Made by a program: the position numbers and the translations under genes
Notes under the pieces: model-generated
What the model was told of the DNA's origin: nothing
Database searches by the model: none
What the model saw: the letters and a program-made list of their open reading frames with translations, nothing else
Assembly (NCBI RefSeq): GCF_031755915.1
Contig: NC_083384.1
Coordinates: forward strand, 18,631,001-18,695,000
Origin: Ziziphus jujuba
Lineage: Eukaryota; Streptophyta; Magnoliopsida; Rosales; Rhamnaceae
Length of the DNA stretch: 64,000 bases
Direction: 5' to 3'
Part shown: positions 43,248-53,573 of the stretch, piece after piece
How positions within the stretch are numbered: position 1 is the first letter of the stretch
Layout: every line of letters begins with the position of its first letter

Positions 43248-44912
43248 TTGCATTATTATACTAACATGACAGAATCAAGAATGAGGAAAGGAGATCCACC
43301 CTTGAGGATCAATGAGGAGGAGTCCGTAGTATTCCATGGCGATGCCCGAGCCACCGGGAGTGGAGACCAAGTGGACATGAGAGCTGTTTTGGAGTCAATA
43401 CAGCGGGTTAGTGCTCAAGTTGAGCATGTAAATCAAAGAGTGGGAAGACTAGAAGCCTCACAAGAAATGCCGAATACAAGAAATAGGCAAGAATTCCATG
43501 GAGGGCGAGGCCGAGGACGAGGAGGTCGCAAGAGACCGAGAGAGGAATTTGATGAGGAGCCATTCGGTGGAGACTTTGAGGAAGGTATGGACGAAACTTT
43601 TGCTGTCCAATATAGAGCTGGCCGTGCAAGATATAGGAGGGAAGATATAGATGATGATTTGGGAAATATCAAGGTTAACATCCCACCTTTTATGGGTAAA
43701 AGTGATCCTGAAGCATATTTGGAGTGGGAAGAAAAGATGGAGATGATATTTAACCGCCATAATTATTCGAAGGCTAAGAAGGTGAAATTGGCAGCAATGG
43801 AGTTTGGCCATTATGCATTCCAATGGTGGACCAATGAGCAAAACACCCGAAGGAGAGTTGGTGATGACTTGATTACTACATGGCGACAAATGAAAGGAGC
43901 CATGCGGAAACGATTCGTACCATCACGCTATCATAGGTTGCTACATCAAAGACTTCAATCTTTATCTCAAGGACATGGATCCGTGGAGGATTATTACAAG
44001 GAGATGGAGATGCTTATGATGAGATTGAACTTGAATGAAGATAGGGAAGCAACCATGGCAAGGTTTCTTGGTGGTTTGAATCGTGAAATAGCCAATCAAC
44101 TAGAATTGCAACAATATGTGGAATTGGAGGAGATGTTGCATGTGGCTATTAAATTAGAGCATCAATTCAAGAGGAGGGGTGTAAGCTCATGGTTTGGAGG
44201 TGTTTCCAACAATGGAAGGTCCAATTCAAGTGGCTGGAGGAACAATCCCATCTATGAAAGCAAGCCAAAGCCGAAAGTCAAAAAAGAAAGTTCAAACTGG
44301 CCAAGGAAGGAGACTAGAACTGAATCTGTCCAAGCACCAAAGAATGAGGTAAAATTAGATCCTAAACCTTCTAGAACTCATGATGTTGTGTGTTTTAAGT
44401 GCCAAGGAGGAGGACACATCACTAGCCAATGCCCGAATAGAAGAATCAGGGTGTTAAAGGGCAATGACGAGCTCGAATCGGAAAGTGAAGAAAGTAAGAA
44501 TAAAGCCAAGCAAGAGAAGGAGGACTTGGAAGATGAACCCGAAACCTTGCAAGCATCCAATGCCGAATTAAACTTGCTTTCTAGGAGAGTACTTGCTGCA
44601 TACAAAGATGAAGATGAAATTCAAAGAGAGAACATCTTCCACACCCGATGTGAAATTCAAGGTAAGGTTTGTAGTATGATTATTGATAGTGGAAGTTGTA
44701 CAAATATAATTAGTAACATTGTAGTTGATAAATTAGGCTTAACAACTATTAAACATCCAGAACCTTATAGATTACAATGCCTTAATGATAGTGGTGAGAT
44801 GAAAGTAAACAAACAAGCTAAAGTAAAATTTAATATAGGTAGATATGAGGATGTAGTTTTATGTGATATTGTACCCATGATTGCTGGACATATACTATTA
44901 GGTAGACCATAG
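43248..44912 (+). pseudogene. Ty3/gypsy Gag-protease frame, truncated by a nonsense codon
   Basis: The open frame is 554 codons; a start at Met7 (MTESRMRKGDPP) is as likely as the first ATG. The retrotransposon gag domain spans about 140-310 (IPPFMGKSDPEAYLEW, FQWWTNEQ, FVPSRYHRLLHQRLQSLSQG, VEDYYKEMEMLMMRL). An Arg/Gly-rich stretch lies at 84-98, a CX2CX4HX4C zinc knuckle at 382-395 (CFKCQGGGHITSQC), and the aspartic protease at 465-554 with active site DSG (480-482) and ILLGRP. Translation should continue into pol, but the Trp codon after LLGRP is TAG here, and a TGA follows in GENSIVF. Both are single transitions from sense codons. The product would be virus-like particle protein and its processing protease; with no polymerase it cannot transpose by itself. 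Confidence 0.85.
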
Positions 44913-45760
44913 CAATTTAATAAAGATGCTACTCATTTTGGTTGAGAAAATAGTATTGTTTTCAGGTTTAAAGGGAAGAAGGTCAAGCTGGAACCACTAT
45001 CTCCTAAAGAGGTTTACAAAGACCAATTACAAATGCAACAAAGGAGAGAAGCCGAAAAGCTCAAAGGAAAAAGCAAGTATGGTCCCAACGGCTTCACCAT
45101 CCTTTGAAGGAGATAGGATTGAGGTTGCTGACCAAGGTAAGGTTTCTAAGGCTCATATTGAGTGGAAAGATCAAAGAAAAACCGAAAGAGAGGGGAAAGA
45201 AAGTGGCAAACCCGAGAGCTTGGAGAAGAAGGGAAATCCAAGGTTTGCGCCAATCCAAGGGGGAAAAAGAAAAAGAAAGAAAAGAAAGGTTAAGTAGCAA
45301 CTTTTATTTGAGTTTAGGGAATATTAATAAGGTTATTGAGAGTAAGAAACCTTTGCTGGTCATGATTTATAAAGAAAATTATTTTAATGATCAAACTAAC
45401 ATTGAAGAACTTGAATTGCCAATTTCAATGTTTTCTCTTTTGAAGGAATTTGGAGATGTCTTCCCAAATGAAATTCCAAATGGACTACCATCCAATCAAG
45501 AGGGAAAAGGTGAGCTTGCTGTCCAAGGTAAGTGTTCTAATACTCAGGTTGTGTGGAAAAATTTTAATAAAACCAAGAGTGAGAAATTTGGTGCAAAAGC
45601 CGAGAGTGAGGAAGGTGAGATGGCCTTGAGTGAGAAAGGAAAAGGAAGACAAGAAAGGAAAAATATAAATTTTTATCTTAGGTTTGGTGATGTTTATAAG
45701 GTAATTATGAATAAGAAATCATTGCTGACCATGAATTTTAAAGATACTTATTTAAAGATG
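44913..45760 (+). pseudogene. Pol linker remnant with an internal duplication; reverse transcriptase missing
   Basis: After the stop, the pol frame continues as FKGKKVKLEPLSPKEVYKDQ, the spacer between protease and reverse transcriptase. Then SMFSLLKEFGDVFPNEIPNG (45426-45485) leads to the point where reverse transcriptase should start, but the polymerase is absent. Instead a second version of the linker follows: NFYLSLGNINKVIESKKPLL (45300-45360) is echoed by NFYLRFGDVYKVIMNKKSLL (45669-45725). The element thus lost reverse transcriptase and RNase H and has a duplicated linker. Confidence 0.6.
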
Positions 45761-46339
45761 TCTTTATTGCATAGAACTTTATCTGCATTGTTGAGAGCTT
45801 TACTTAGTGGTGATTTGAAAATTTGGGAAATATTGTTTGCTAACTTTAAAAAGTGTAATTTTTACCATAATGAGCATGTATTTCTAGATTTTGTTGTAAT
45901 AATGTTTGACCCAGGAGAATTGGTTTGGTTGCACTTATGATAGGAAAGGTTTCCTAAATAAAGAAAGTCAATGCTCATGCCGCCTATGGATGGACTTTTT
46001 CAAGTTTTGGAGCCGAATAACAAGAATGCCTACAAGCTTGATTTACCGGGTGAGTATAACATGAGTGCTGCATTTAATGTTGCTGATTTAACTCCTTTTT
46101 CTGCAGGTGATGATCTTGATTTGAGGACAAATCCTTTTCAAGAAGAGGGGAATGATGTGATTTCGCCCGAGCCCGCTCAACCGATATCCTACTGGGGTGC
46201 TGACTCGACACAGATGAAGACTAGGCCAATCACAAAAGCTCAAATTAAGAGATTTAAGGACAACCTGGGAGTATTTATACAGGGGGTAATCAATCTCAAT
46301 AGAGCTTGTCCATACTTGAAGATACAAATCCTATTCTAA
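45761..46339 (+). pseudogene. Integrase C-terminal remnant reading into the 3' LTR
   Basis: RTLSALLRALLSGDLKIWE (45774-45830) is the end of the integrase core. FDPGELVWLHL (45905-45938) and, after in-frame stops, SKMLMPP-like MDGLFQVLEPNN, AYKLDLPGEYNMSAAFNVAD and DLDLRTNPFQEEGN (45985-46152) are the integrase C-terminal domain and tail. The frame crosses the polypurine tract and continues 187 bp into the LTR (MKTRPITKAQIKRFKDNLGV) to a stop at 46337-46339. Integrase joins cDNA ends to target DNA; this copy is broken. Confidence 0.75.
46140..46152 (+). promoter_or_regulatory. Polypurine tract of the Ty3/gypsy element
   Basis: AAGAAGAGGGGAA directly abuts the TGATGTG start of the 3' LTR and primes plus-strand synthesis. 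It lies inside the pol reading frame (QEEGN). Confidence 0.85.
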
Positions 46340-47261
46340 GCATCCAAGTAGTGGAAGCCGATACAGACCCAGGTGACGGTTTTGGTACATTTTTGGAGTC
46401 CGGGAAGCATGAAATGGTTCCGATGCTTTATGGGTTCAATACATATGCCTAATAGGTCATGGAATCAAGTTAAAGCAGCCTCAAATGCAATCAAAAAGGG
46501 CTTGTACGGACAGCATTAACAATTTGACCGAATTTGCTGTATTGCTTGCTGGCTTTATTGTATTTTACTGTATTAGCCTTTTCTTATTTTTCCAAGCATG
46601 GGCAACGTGTGGGACTTCATATTCAGCTTATTTGGCATCCTAAAAAGAATCTAGAAGTTGATTTGAAGCTCAAAGAGGTCAAAGATTGATCAAAGTCAAC
46701 TTGATCAAAAGGCTAGCATTTTTAGTTTCCCAATTTGTTTTTACTTTTTGTTTTAGGAAACTACCATTACTTTTTGGCTTTTATTTATTTATTTTCTGGA
46801 CAAATAACTTTAGGAAGGTTTTTATTTTATTCTTTCCATTGTAAATTAATTAATTTCTAATTTAATATAAAGGAATTAATTAATCAAACTTGGATTAGGA
46901 AAGGAAGTATAGTTTCGGCCAACTAGGTTTCTTTATGTGTGGTGGCCGGTTTTCTTTATGTTCTAGGGTTTTATTTGGCGGCTTTGTTGCCTATTTAAAG
47001 GCTTATTTTTCAATAAGAATACAACTTTAATTTGATTAAGAAAATACTTGTGAGATTAATTATCTCTTTGTTCTTTGAGAACACCTAAAACACCATTAGA
47101 GAATTGGTTGTTTTAGCTTGACTTATCAATAGGTTTTCCATCTCCTATTGTGGCATCTCCATTATACCAAGGTTTCTAACCACAGGTTGGTTAAGGGTTG
47201 AGGTCAATTACATTAGAACTTGAACATAATCAGATCCGGGCTAATATAATACTGGTTTAGG
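46153..47261 (+). repeat. 3' LTR, missing its last ~24 bp
   Basis: Homologous to the 5' LTR from TGATGTGATTTCGC to GGTTTAGGA; the expected GCAGGTCG...TATCA end is absent. It joins directly to the inverted LTR. It has a private 17-bp insertion (GAAGGTTTTTATTTTAT near 46816). Confidence 0.85.
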
Positions 47262-47264
47262 AAA

Positions 47265-48366
47265 TGATACGAACCTAGGACGACCTGCTCCTAAACCCGT
47301 ATTATATTAGCCCGGATCTGATTATGTTCAAGTTCTAATGTAATTGACCTCAACCCTTAACCAACCTGTGGTTAGAAACCTTGGTATAATGGAGACGCCA
47401 CAATAGGAGATGGAAAACCTATCGATAAGTCAAGCTAAAACAACCAATTCTCTAATGGTGTTTTAGGTGTTCTCAAAGAACAAAGAGATAATTAATCTCA
47501 GAAGTATTTTCTTAATCAAATCAAAGTTGTATTCTTATTGAAAAATAAGCCTTTAAATAGGCAACAAAGCTGCAAAATAAAACCCTAGAACATAAAGAAA
47601 ACCAGCCACCACACATAAAGAATGGCCGAAACTATACTTCCTTTCCTAATTTAAGTTTGATTAATTAATTCCTTTATATTAAATTAGGAATTAATTAATT
47701 TACAATGGAAAGAATACTAAAGTTAGTTGTCCAGAAATAAATAAATAAAAGCCAAAAAGTAATGGTGGTTTCCTAAAGCAAAAAGTAAAAACAAATTGGG
47801 AAACTAAAAATGCTAGCCTTTTAATCAAGTTGACTTTGATCAATATTTGACCTCTTTGAGCTTCAAATCAGCTTCTAGATTCATTTTAGGATGCCAAATA
47901 AGCTGAATATGAAATCCCACACGTTACCCATGCTTGGAAAAATAAGAAAAGGCTAATACAGTAAAGCCAGCAAGCAATACAGCAAATTCGGCCAAATTGT
48001 TGATGCTGTCCGTACAAGCCCTTTTTGATTGCATTTGAGGCTGCTTTAACTTGATTCCATGACCTATTAGGCATATGTATTGAAAACATAAAGCATCGGA
48101 ACCATTTCATGATTCCCGGACTCCAAAAATGTACCAAAACCATCACCCGGGTCTGTATCGGCTTCCACCACTTGGATGCTTAGAATAGGATTTGTATCTT
48201 CAAGTATGGACAAGCTCTGTTGAGATTGATTACCCCCTGTATAAATACTCCCAGGTTGTCCTTAAATCTCTTAATTTGAGCTTTTGTGATTGGCCTAGTC
48301 TTCATCTGTGTCGAGTCAGCACCCCAGCAGGATATCGGTTGAGCGGGCTCAGGCGGAATCACATCA
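47265..48366 (-). repeat. Inverted third LTR
   Basis: Reads on the minus strand from TGATGTGATTCCGC (at 48366) to TTCGTATCA (at 47265): a full LTR of 1102 bp. On its right it touches the TTTAC duplication; on its left it meets the truncated 3' LTR. Three bases beyond its end (AAA on the plus strand) match the TTT that follows the 5' LTR before the PBS. Its sequence is closer to the 3' LTR than to the 5' LTR. Confidence 0.85.
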
Positions 48367-48371
48367 TTTAC
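48367..48371. repeat. Right target-site duplication TTTAC
   Basis: Exact match to 40995-40999; marks the right end of the whole three-LTR unit. Confidence 0.75.
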
Positions 48372-48888
48372 TATAGATTGATGTTAAAAATGATTGTAAT
48401 TAATGTTATTTTCTTATATTGTATAACTTTATATTTTTTATATATCTCTTGGATGGAGACGAATAATATATTGAAAAAATATTATTTGAAATTTCTCTTA
48501 GTTTCTACAGTAAACAATAATGTTAAAGCTCAAGTGAGATTCAGTATTTCCTTCAAGTGTGATCCTTTATCAATTTCCCTCAACCTCATTAGAAGAATAA
48601 ATAAATAAATAAATAAATATCAATTGATCCATTTAGGAATTGACATGAGATACTATTCTATTAACTTGTACTGAATTCCGTATGCTTGAATAATGGTTCA
48701 CTTATTCATTAAATTTATATTAATTTTCCAACTAATATAACATAAAAATGATAATAATAGTAATGATAAAAATAAATAAATAAATAAATTCTTTTTATCA
48801 CCAAAGATTTGTAACATATCTTTTCGATCATCGCCAATTATATATGGTAGTGACAAATTGCTTTTCATTGACAATGATATGTTTCTTT
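48372..48888. other. Spacer between retrotransposons
   Basis: AT-rich sequence with (AAAT)n/(AATA)n short tandem repeats at 48597-48618 and 48770-48790. It may continue the copia remnant that was split at 40999, but no motif proves it. Confidence 0.4.
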
Positions 48889-49112
48889 TGTTGTGATCTT
48901 TTGATCACAAAAAACACATAAAAACAAAGAGAGAAAAAAAGCACAAAAATTGAAAAGAAAAAGATATATTATTTACTCTAAAATTCTCTCCTTTGGAGTC
49001 TCAAAAGACCTATGTTGTCTTACAAGACTGAAATTGAGCATCTATTTATAATGCTCTCTACGGTTCAAACCCTAATGGGCTGGGCTTTAGGAGGAAAGGC
49101 TAGACCCGCACA
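48889..49112 (-). repeat. 3' LTR of copia element II
   Basis: On the plus strand it runs from TGTTGTGATCTTTTGATCAC to GGCTAGACCCGCACA; on the element's own strand TGTGCGGG...GATCACAACA. It is 224 bp long, bounded by the polypurine tract at 49113-49130 (plus strand ATTCTCCCCCTCCAGCC). Confidence 0.8.
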
Positions 49113-49149
49113 ATTCTCCCCCTCCAGCCGCATTTCAAAAACTTGATGG

Positions 49150-49440
49150 TCACCCACCATCTAAACCAGCTATGTCTTTACACAGCTTCAACTTCTCTAG
49201 AGTAATAACCTTTGTAAACGTATTTGCTGGATTCTCCTTTGTGTGAATCTTCACCAATCTAAACAATTTATGCACTATCACGTCGCATATCCAATGATAG
49301 CGGATATCAATATGCTTTGTTTGGGAATGATACATTGAATTCTTACTTAAATACATAGCACTCTAGCTGTTACAATGTATCTTGTAGTCCTTCTACTTGA
49401 TGCCCAGTTCATGGAGTAAATGTTTTAACTACATCATCTC
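49150..49440 (-). pseudogene. Copia II RNase H C-terminal remnant
   Basis: YLSKNSMYHSQTKHIDIRYH and LVKIHTKENPANTFTKVIT are the conserved end of copia RNase H (family: SKN..H.RTKHID.RYHWIR and ENPADMLTK). The frame ends with CKDIAGLDGG and a stop, just before the polypurine tract, as in the family. Confidence 0.85.
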
Positions 49441-49712
49441 TTTACTGGCTTCCCCTACGGCAATGTACTATGCTTCTGTCGTAGAAAAGGCTACATACTT
49501 TTGCAATCTTGACTGCAATGTCACAGCTCCTCCAGCAAAATGTAAATATAACATGAAGTAGATTTCCTAATATCAAGGTCTTCGACCATATATGCATCTG
49601 TATAGTCTTGTAGAACTGGATCACCTCCGCCGTAACATAGGCATACTTTGGATGTACCCTTAAGATACCTGAGAATCCACTTGATTGCTTCCCAGTGTTC
49701 CTTTCTAGGATT

Positions 49713-50648
49713 TTAAAAAAATTTGCTCAGGTTACCCACTACATGGGCAATGTCTGGTCTAGTACCCATCATTGTATATATTAGAGTTGCCACCACTGAA
49801 AAATAAGGCTTTGAAGCCATCTTCTTTATCTCAACTTTGGATAAAGGGCACGATCTCCTACTCAACTTGAAATGGTTTACGAATGGAATGCTGACTAGTT
49901 TGGCTTTCTCCATGCCAAATCTCTTTACCACTTGTTTGACATACTTCTCTTGAGATAGCCATAACTTGTGATTCTTCTTATCTCGAGCTATTTGCATTCC
50001 TAAAATCTGTTGGGGTGGTCCCAAGTTCTTCATATCAAACGACTTGGAAAGTTCCTTATTCAGCTGGATAATTTTCATTGCATCTTATTCAACGATTAAC
50101 ATGTCATCAACATACAGTAAAAGTGCAATGAATTTTCCATCTAGAAATCTTTGAATATAAACACACTGGTCTGCGTTGGTCTTCTTGTATCCTTGACTCA
50201 CTATAAAAGAGTCAAACTTCTTATACCTCTGCCTAGGTGCTTGCTTGAAACCATATAAGCTCTTATTTAGCTTGCAAATAAGGTTCTCCTTCCCTAAAAG
50301 CTCCAAACCTTCTGGCTGTTCCATATAAATCTCCTCATATAAATTACCATGAAGGATTGCTGTTTTCACATCCATTTGGTCAAGCTCTAGGTCTAAGCAA
50401 ACTAGTAAACCAAGAGTAACTCATATCAAAGTCATCTTCACCATTGGTGAGAAAATCTCATCAAAATCAATTCCTTTCTTCTGAAGGAAACCTTTGACTA
50501 CCAATCGGGCTTTGTGCTTCACCACCTGTCTGCTGCCATCTTTCTTGAGCTTAAACACCCATTTATTCTTCAGTGCCTTCTTTTCTTTTGAAAGCTCAAC
50601 CAACTCATAGGTATGGTTCTTCTGCAAAGACTTCATCTCATCTTGCAT
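49713..50648 (-). pseudogene. Copia II reverse transcriptase remnant
   Basis: Pieces in order: WVFKLKKDGSRQVVKHKARL and GIDFDEIFSPMVKM (50648-50421), then MDVKTAILHGNLYEEIYMEQ and LNKSLYGFKQAPRQRYKKF with catalytic ALLLYVDDMLIVE (50375-50085), then QILGMQIARDKKNHKLWLSQ and MGTRPDIAHVVGNLSKF (50078-49713). These are the standard copia motifs. Frame changes occur at 50400 and 50080. Confidence 0.9.
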
Positions 50649-51130
50649 TGCATGCAGCCAATTTTCTTTGTCTTGATGAGAATTAGCTTACTGAAAATTC
50701 TCTGGCTCCCCCTCTTCAGTAAGAAGAATAAATTGAGATTTTGATATCTCTTTGATGGAATACGACTTCGTTCAGATCTTTGCAGAGATGTACCATCATT
50801 TGACTGTTGTGATGGTCCTGCAGCTGTTTGTGTTTGAGCATCTCCTTGCTAAATATCCTTTTCTCTCTCCTGTTCTGCTCTTGGTAATTATTTATGCATC
50901 TCGTCACCATCTGTGGTGGGTTATGCTGGTACTGGATCAAGAACAAAATCATGGGCACTGGTACTAGAAGACTTCATTTGTTTCTCAATATCTTCTATAG
51001 TCTAATTTTCTTGGAATACTACATCCCTGCTTTTGATAACCTTCTTTGTTTTTGGATCCCATAATTTGTATCCGAATTCTTCATCTCTATATCCGACAAA
51101 GATGCATGGAGTAGTTATTGCATCAAGCTT

Positions 51131-51973
51131 CTATTTAAGCTCCTTGGATACATGTGCAAAGTTTAAATATCCAAATACTCTTAAATGAGAGTATGAGGGA
51201 TTTTTACCAGACAACACTTTCTCTAAAATTTCAAAATTTAATGGTACTGATGGTGATCTGTTAATCAAATAGCAGGTGGCACGAATAGCCTCTCCCCTGA
51301 ATGACTTTGTTAGCTTAGCCATACTGATCATACTTTTGACCTTCTCCATAATCATCCGATTCATTCTCTTAGCTACACCATTATGTTGTGGGGTGCAAGG
51401 GACCGTCTTCTCATGCCAAATGCCCTGTCCTCTATAGTAGGCATCAAACACATAGGAAGTATACTCATCTCCATTGTCCGAGCAAAGATACTTCAGCTTC
51501 TTTCCTGTCTCACGCTTTACCATGGCATGGAACCCCTTGAAGTGATCTAAAACCTGGTCCTTCGTCTTTAGAAAATAAATCCACACTTTCCGAGAAGCAT
51601 ACAAACAATGATTAAATGAGACTTTGTGTTGCTTACCATACAAACAATGATTACAAGGATCTGACACAGCATTCATGGAAATAATGATAAACTTCATTTT
51701 TGTCAAGGTAGACAATCCTTTCTCACTCATGTGACCGAGTCTCTGGTATCATAGATTTTTAGATGCCTCTTCTTCTGTAATATTAAGGCTATCTGCACAA
51801 ATTTTCATATGAGTCTTGTAACGTGTTCCATAAATATGTCCAGCGATAACAATAGAACCTTTTTTCATTTTCCATGTGCCATTGTAAAAGTGGTTACTGA
51901 AGCCTTCCTTGTCAAAGGCTATTCCTAAGAGTAGATTGAGCCGAAGGTCTAGAACATGTCGGACATCCTTCAA
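51131..51973 (-). pseudogene. Copia II GAG-pre-integrase and integrase remnant
   Basis: The GAG-pre-integrase end is CNHCLYGKQHKVSF. The integrase core has KYLCSDNGDEYTSYVFDAYY, GIWHEKTVPCTPQHNGVAKR and a downstream AIRATCYLINRSPSVPLNF, followed by LRVFGYLNFAHVSKELK. These match copia integrase with the D and the PQ(H)NGVAER region recognisable. The catalytic first Asp region is damaged by an insertion of a repeated CLYASRK piece. Confidence 0.85.
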
Positions 51974-52199
51974 AGTAATTATATGTCCAACGTTGGTCTT
52001 TATCTAAATATCACCGATTCCAACGATCTTAGTGAAACTGTTATTGCCTATGTTCACTGTACCAAAGTCTTCTACTTTATATGCTTTGAAAAACTCTATA
52101 TGCGGAGTAACATGGTCGGATGCTGTAGTATCTACTACCCATTCAAAGCCAAATTATTAACATGTTTTCCCAATGTCTTTTCTCCTGGCCTCCTCATTA

Positions 52200-52790
52200 A
52201 ATAAGGCATTCATTACCATAGCCATGGTACGTTTGCCATTCAAAGCCAAATTATTAAGAGAGACGACTAGTGTCTTCTAATTGTCTGAAAGAGAGTTAAG
52301 AAGTAAAAGTGCCTGTTCATCTCCTAGTTGTAACTTCACCGTAGACAATTGGTTTACCAAGTTCTGAAACATACTGGTATACTCGACTATAGAAGTTCCA
52401 TTCTTCAATTTCAAATTACCAAATGCCTCATTAATAAGGCTTTACTCCGATCAGTCTTGGCTTGGTACATGTCCTCCAACTTCTTCTAGAGGGTGTATGC
52501 ATATGTTTCTTGCATAAAGTGATGGAAGACACTATGGTTGATCCATTGTCAGATTTGACCGATCATTTTCCTGTTCATCTTCTTCCATTTTACTTCTTTG
52601 GTGGGATCAGGATTCCTTCCTTTTGTATCCAAAGGATCAAACAAGTCCTTGCAATTTAGAAGATCTTCCATCCGAGGTCTCCAAAGTGCATAGTTGGTGG
52701 CGGTAAGCTTGATCACAGCTCTCGAATATGATTCATCCATTGACATCTTTTCCTTCAAATATCGGAGCTGAATTTGGAAAAATAGAGTCC
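52200..52790 (-). pseudogene. Copia II gag remnant
   Basis: The peptide near 52758-52549, AVIKLTATNYALWRPRMEDL followed by CKDLFDPLD, is the start of the copia Gag (UBN2/retrotran_gag_2 type). Downstream fragments of the same domain continue toward 52250 in shifting frames. Confidence 0.7.
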
Positions 52791-53310
52791 ACCAATGCGT
52801 CCAGAACAGTAAAAAAACATTGGGTTTGACTCCTCTTAGGTCAAAATCTGAATCTTAAAAAGTTGGAGTCAAAGTGCAATTTTCAAAAGTTCTGAATGAA
52901 ACTACAAATATCAAAACTTCTCGAAAAACTTGTAAATACCAAAACATATAGGGGTATTTATGCAATTTTAGAAAAGTCTGGGACCGATGCTGACGTGGCT
53001 GATGACATGGTAGACCGGGTGACATGGCACCATGTGGCAGCGAGCTGGTGGATGACGTGTCATGGATCAGATCGGCTCAAAGGCTCATCTCTCAGCTTGG
53101 TGTGACTCAGCTTCTGCGCGTGGATGGGACATGGGATATTGACCGGTGCATGAAAACTTGCACAAAACTTTGACTGGCACATGGAGGCGTGTACGATGGC
53201 TGATGGAGGTCTGGTTGGGCTCGTTCTCTTCGTCTTAGCGAGATCTACCTCCTGGTATGCTTAAATTCTTTATTTGAACTTTCGGATGATGAATCCTAGT
53301 TCTGGATCTT

Positions 53311-53573
53311 GGCTCTGATACCACTTGTTGTGATCCTTTGATCACAAAAAATACACAAAACCAACACAAAAACAAAGAAAGACAAAAAGCATGAAAATTG
53401 CGAAGAAAAAGATATATTATTTACTATGAAATTTATACACAAAAAAACGTCTGTAAAACTCTCTCCTCTGGAGTCTCAAAAGACCTGTGTTGTCTTTCAT
53501 GTGTGTTATGATACAAAACTAAAATTGAGCATCTATTTACAATACTTTCTAGGGTTGAAATCCTAATGGGTCG
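53311..53573 (-). repeat. PBS and truncated 5' LTR of copia element II
   Basis: The PBS on the minus strand is TGGTATCAGAGCC (53311-53323), a perfect initiator-Met site, 2 bp from the LTR end. The LTR copy (53326 to about 53573) matches the 3' LTR from TGTTGTGATCC through GGAGTCTCAAAAGACCT and CCTAATGGG, then stops; it has an extra ~25 bp (TTTATACACAAAAAAACGTC...) relative to its partner. Confidence 0.8.

Larger units (their letters stand above)
41000..48366 (+). mobile_element. Ty3/gypsy retrotransposon with a third, inverted LTR
   Basis: Order: 5' LTR (41000-42118), PBS, leader, gag-protease frame (43248-44912), a pol relic lacking most of reverse transcriptase and RNase H, polypurine tract (46140-46152), 3' LTR lacking its last ~24 bp (46153-47261), then an LTR in reverse orientation (47265-48366). 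A perfect TTTAC duplication encloses the whole unit. The two facing LTRs make a ~2.2-kb near-palindrome and share variants that differ from the 5' LTR (for example GGTTAAGGGTTGAGG versus GGTTAGGGGTTGAGG), so the third LTR is probably a copy made together with the 3' LTR. The element is inactive: nonsense codons follow the protease and the polymerase is deleted. Confidence 0.85.
48889..53573 (-). mobile_element. Ty1/copia retrotransposon II, degenerate
   Basis: LTR-like ends lie at 48889-49112 and 53326-53573. On the minus strand the order is 5' LTR, PBS, gag, integrase, reverse transcriptase, RNase H, polypurine tract, 3' LTR. The arrangement and sequence fit Tnt1/Tork-like plant copia elements. 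Frameshifts and stops throughout make it inactive. The right LTR lacks the last ~50 bp present in the left one, so the element's outer right end and target duplication are lost. Confidence 0.88.

Noticed and set aside
47265..48366. Inverted LTR as an independent solo-LTR insertion
   Set aside because: Its own flanks (GGAAA on the left, TTTAC on the right) do not match, while the outer TTTAC pair encloses the whole three-LTR unit.
46088..48608. Frames starting MYLQVWTSS on opposite strands at 46.3 and 48.2 kb, apparently a repeated protein
   Set aside because: They are antisense translations of the integrase tail encoded in the LTRs and appear twice only because the LTR is inverted.
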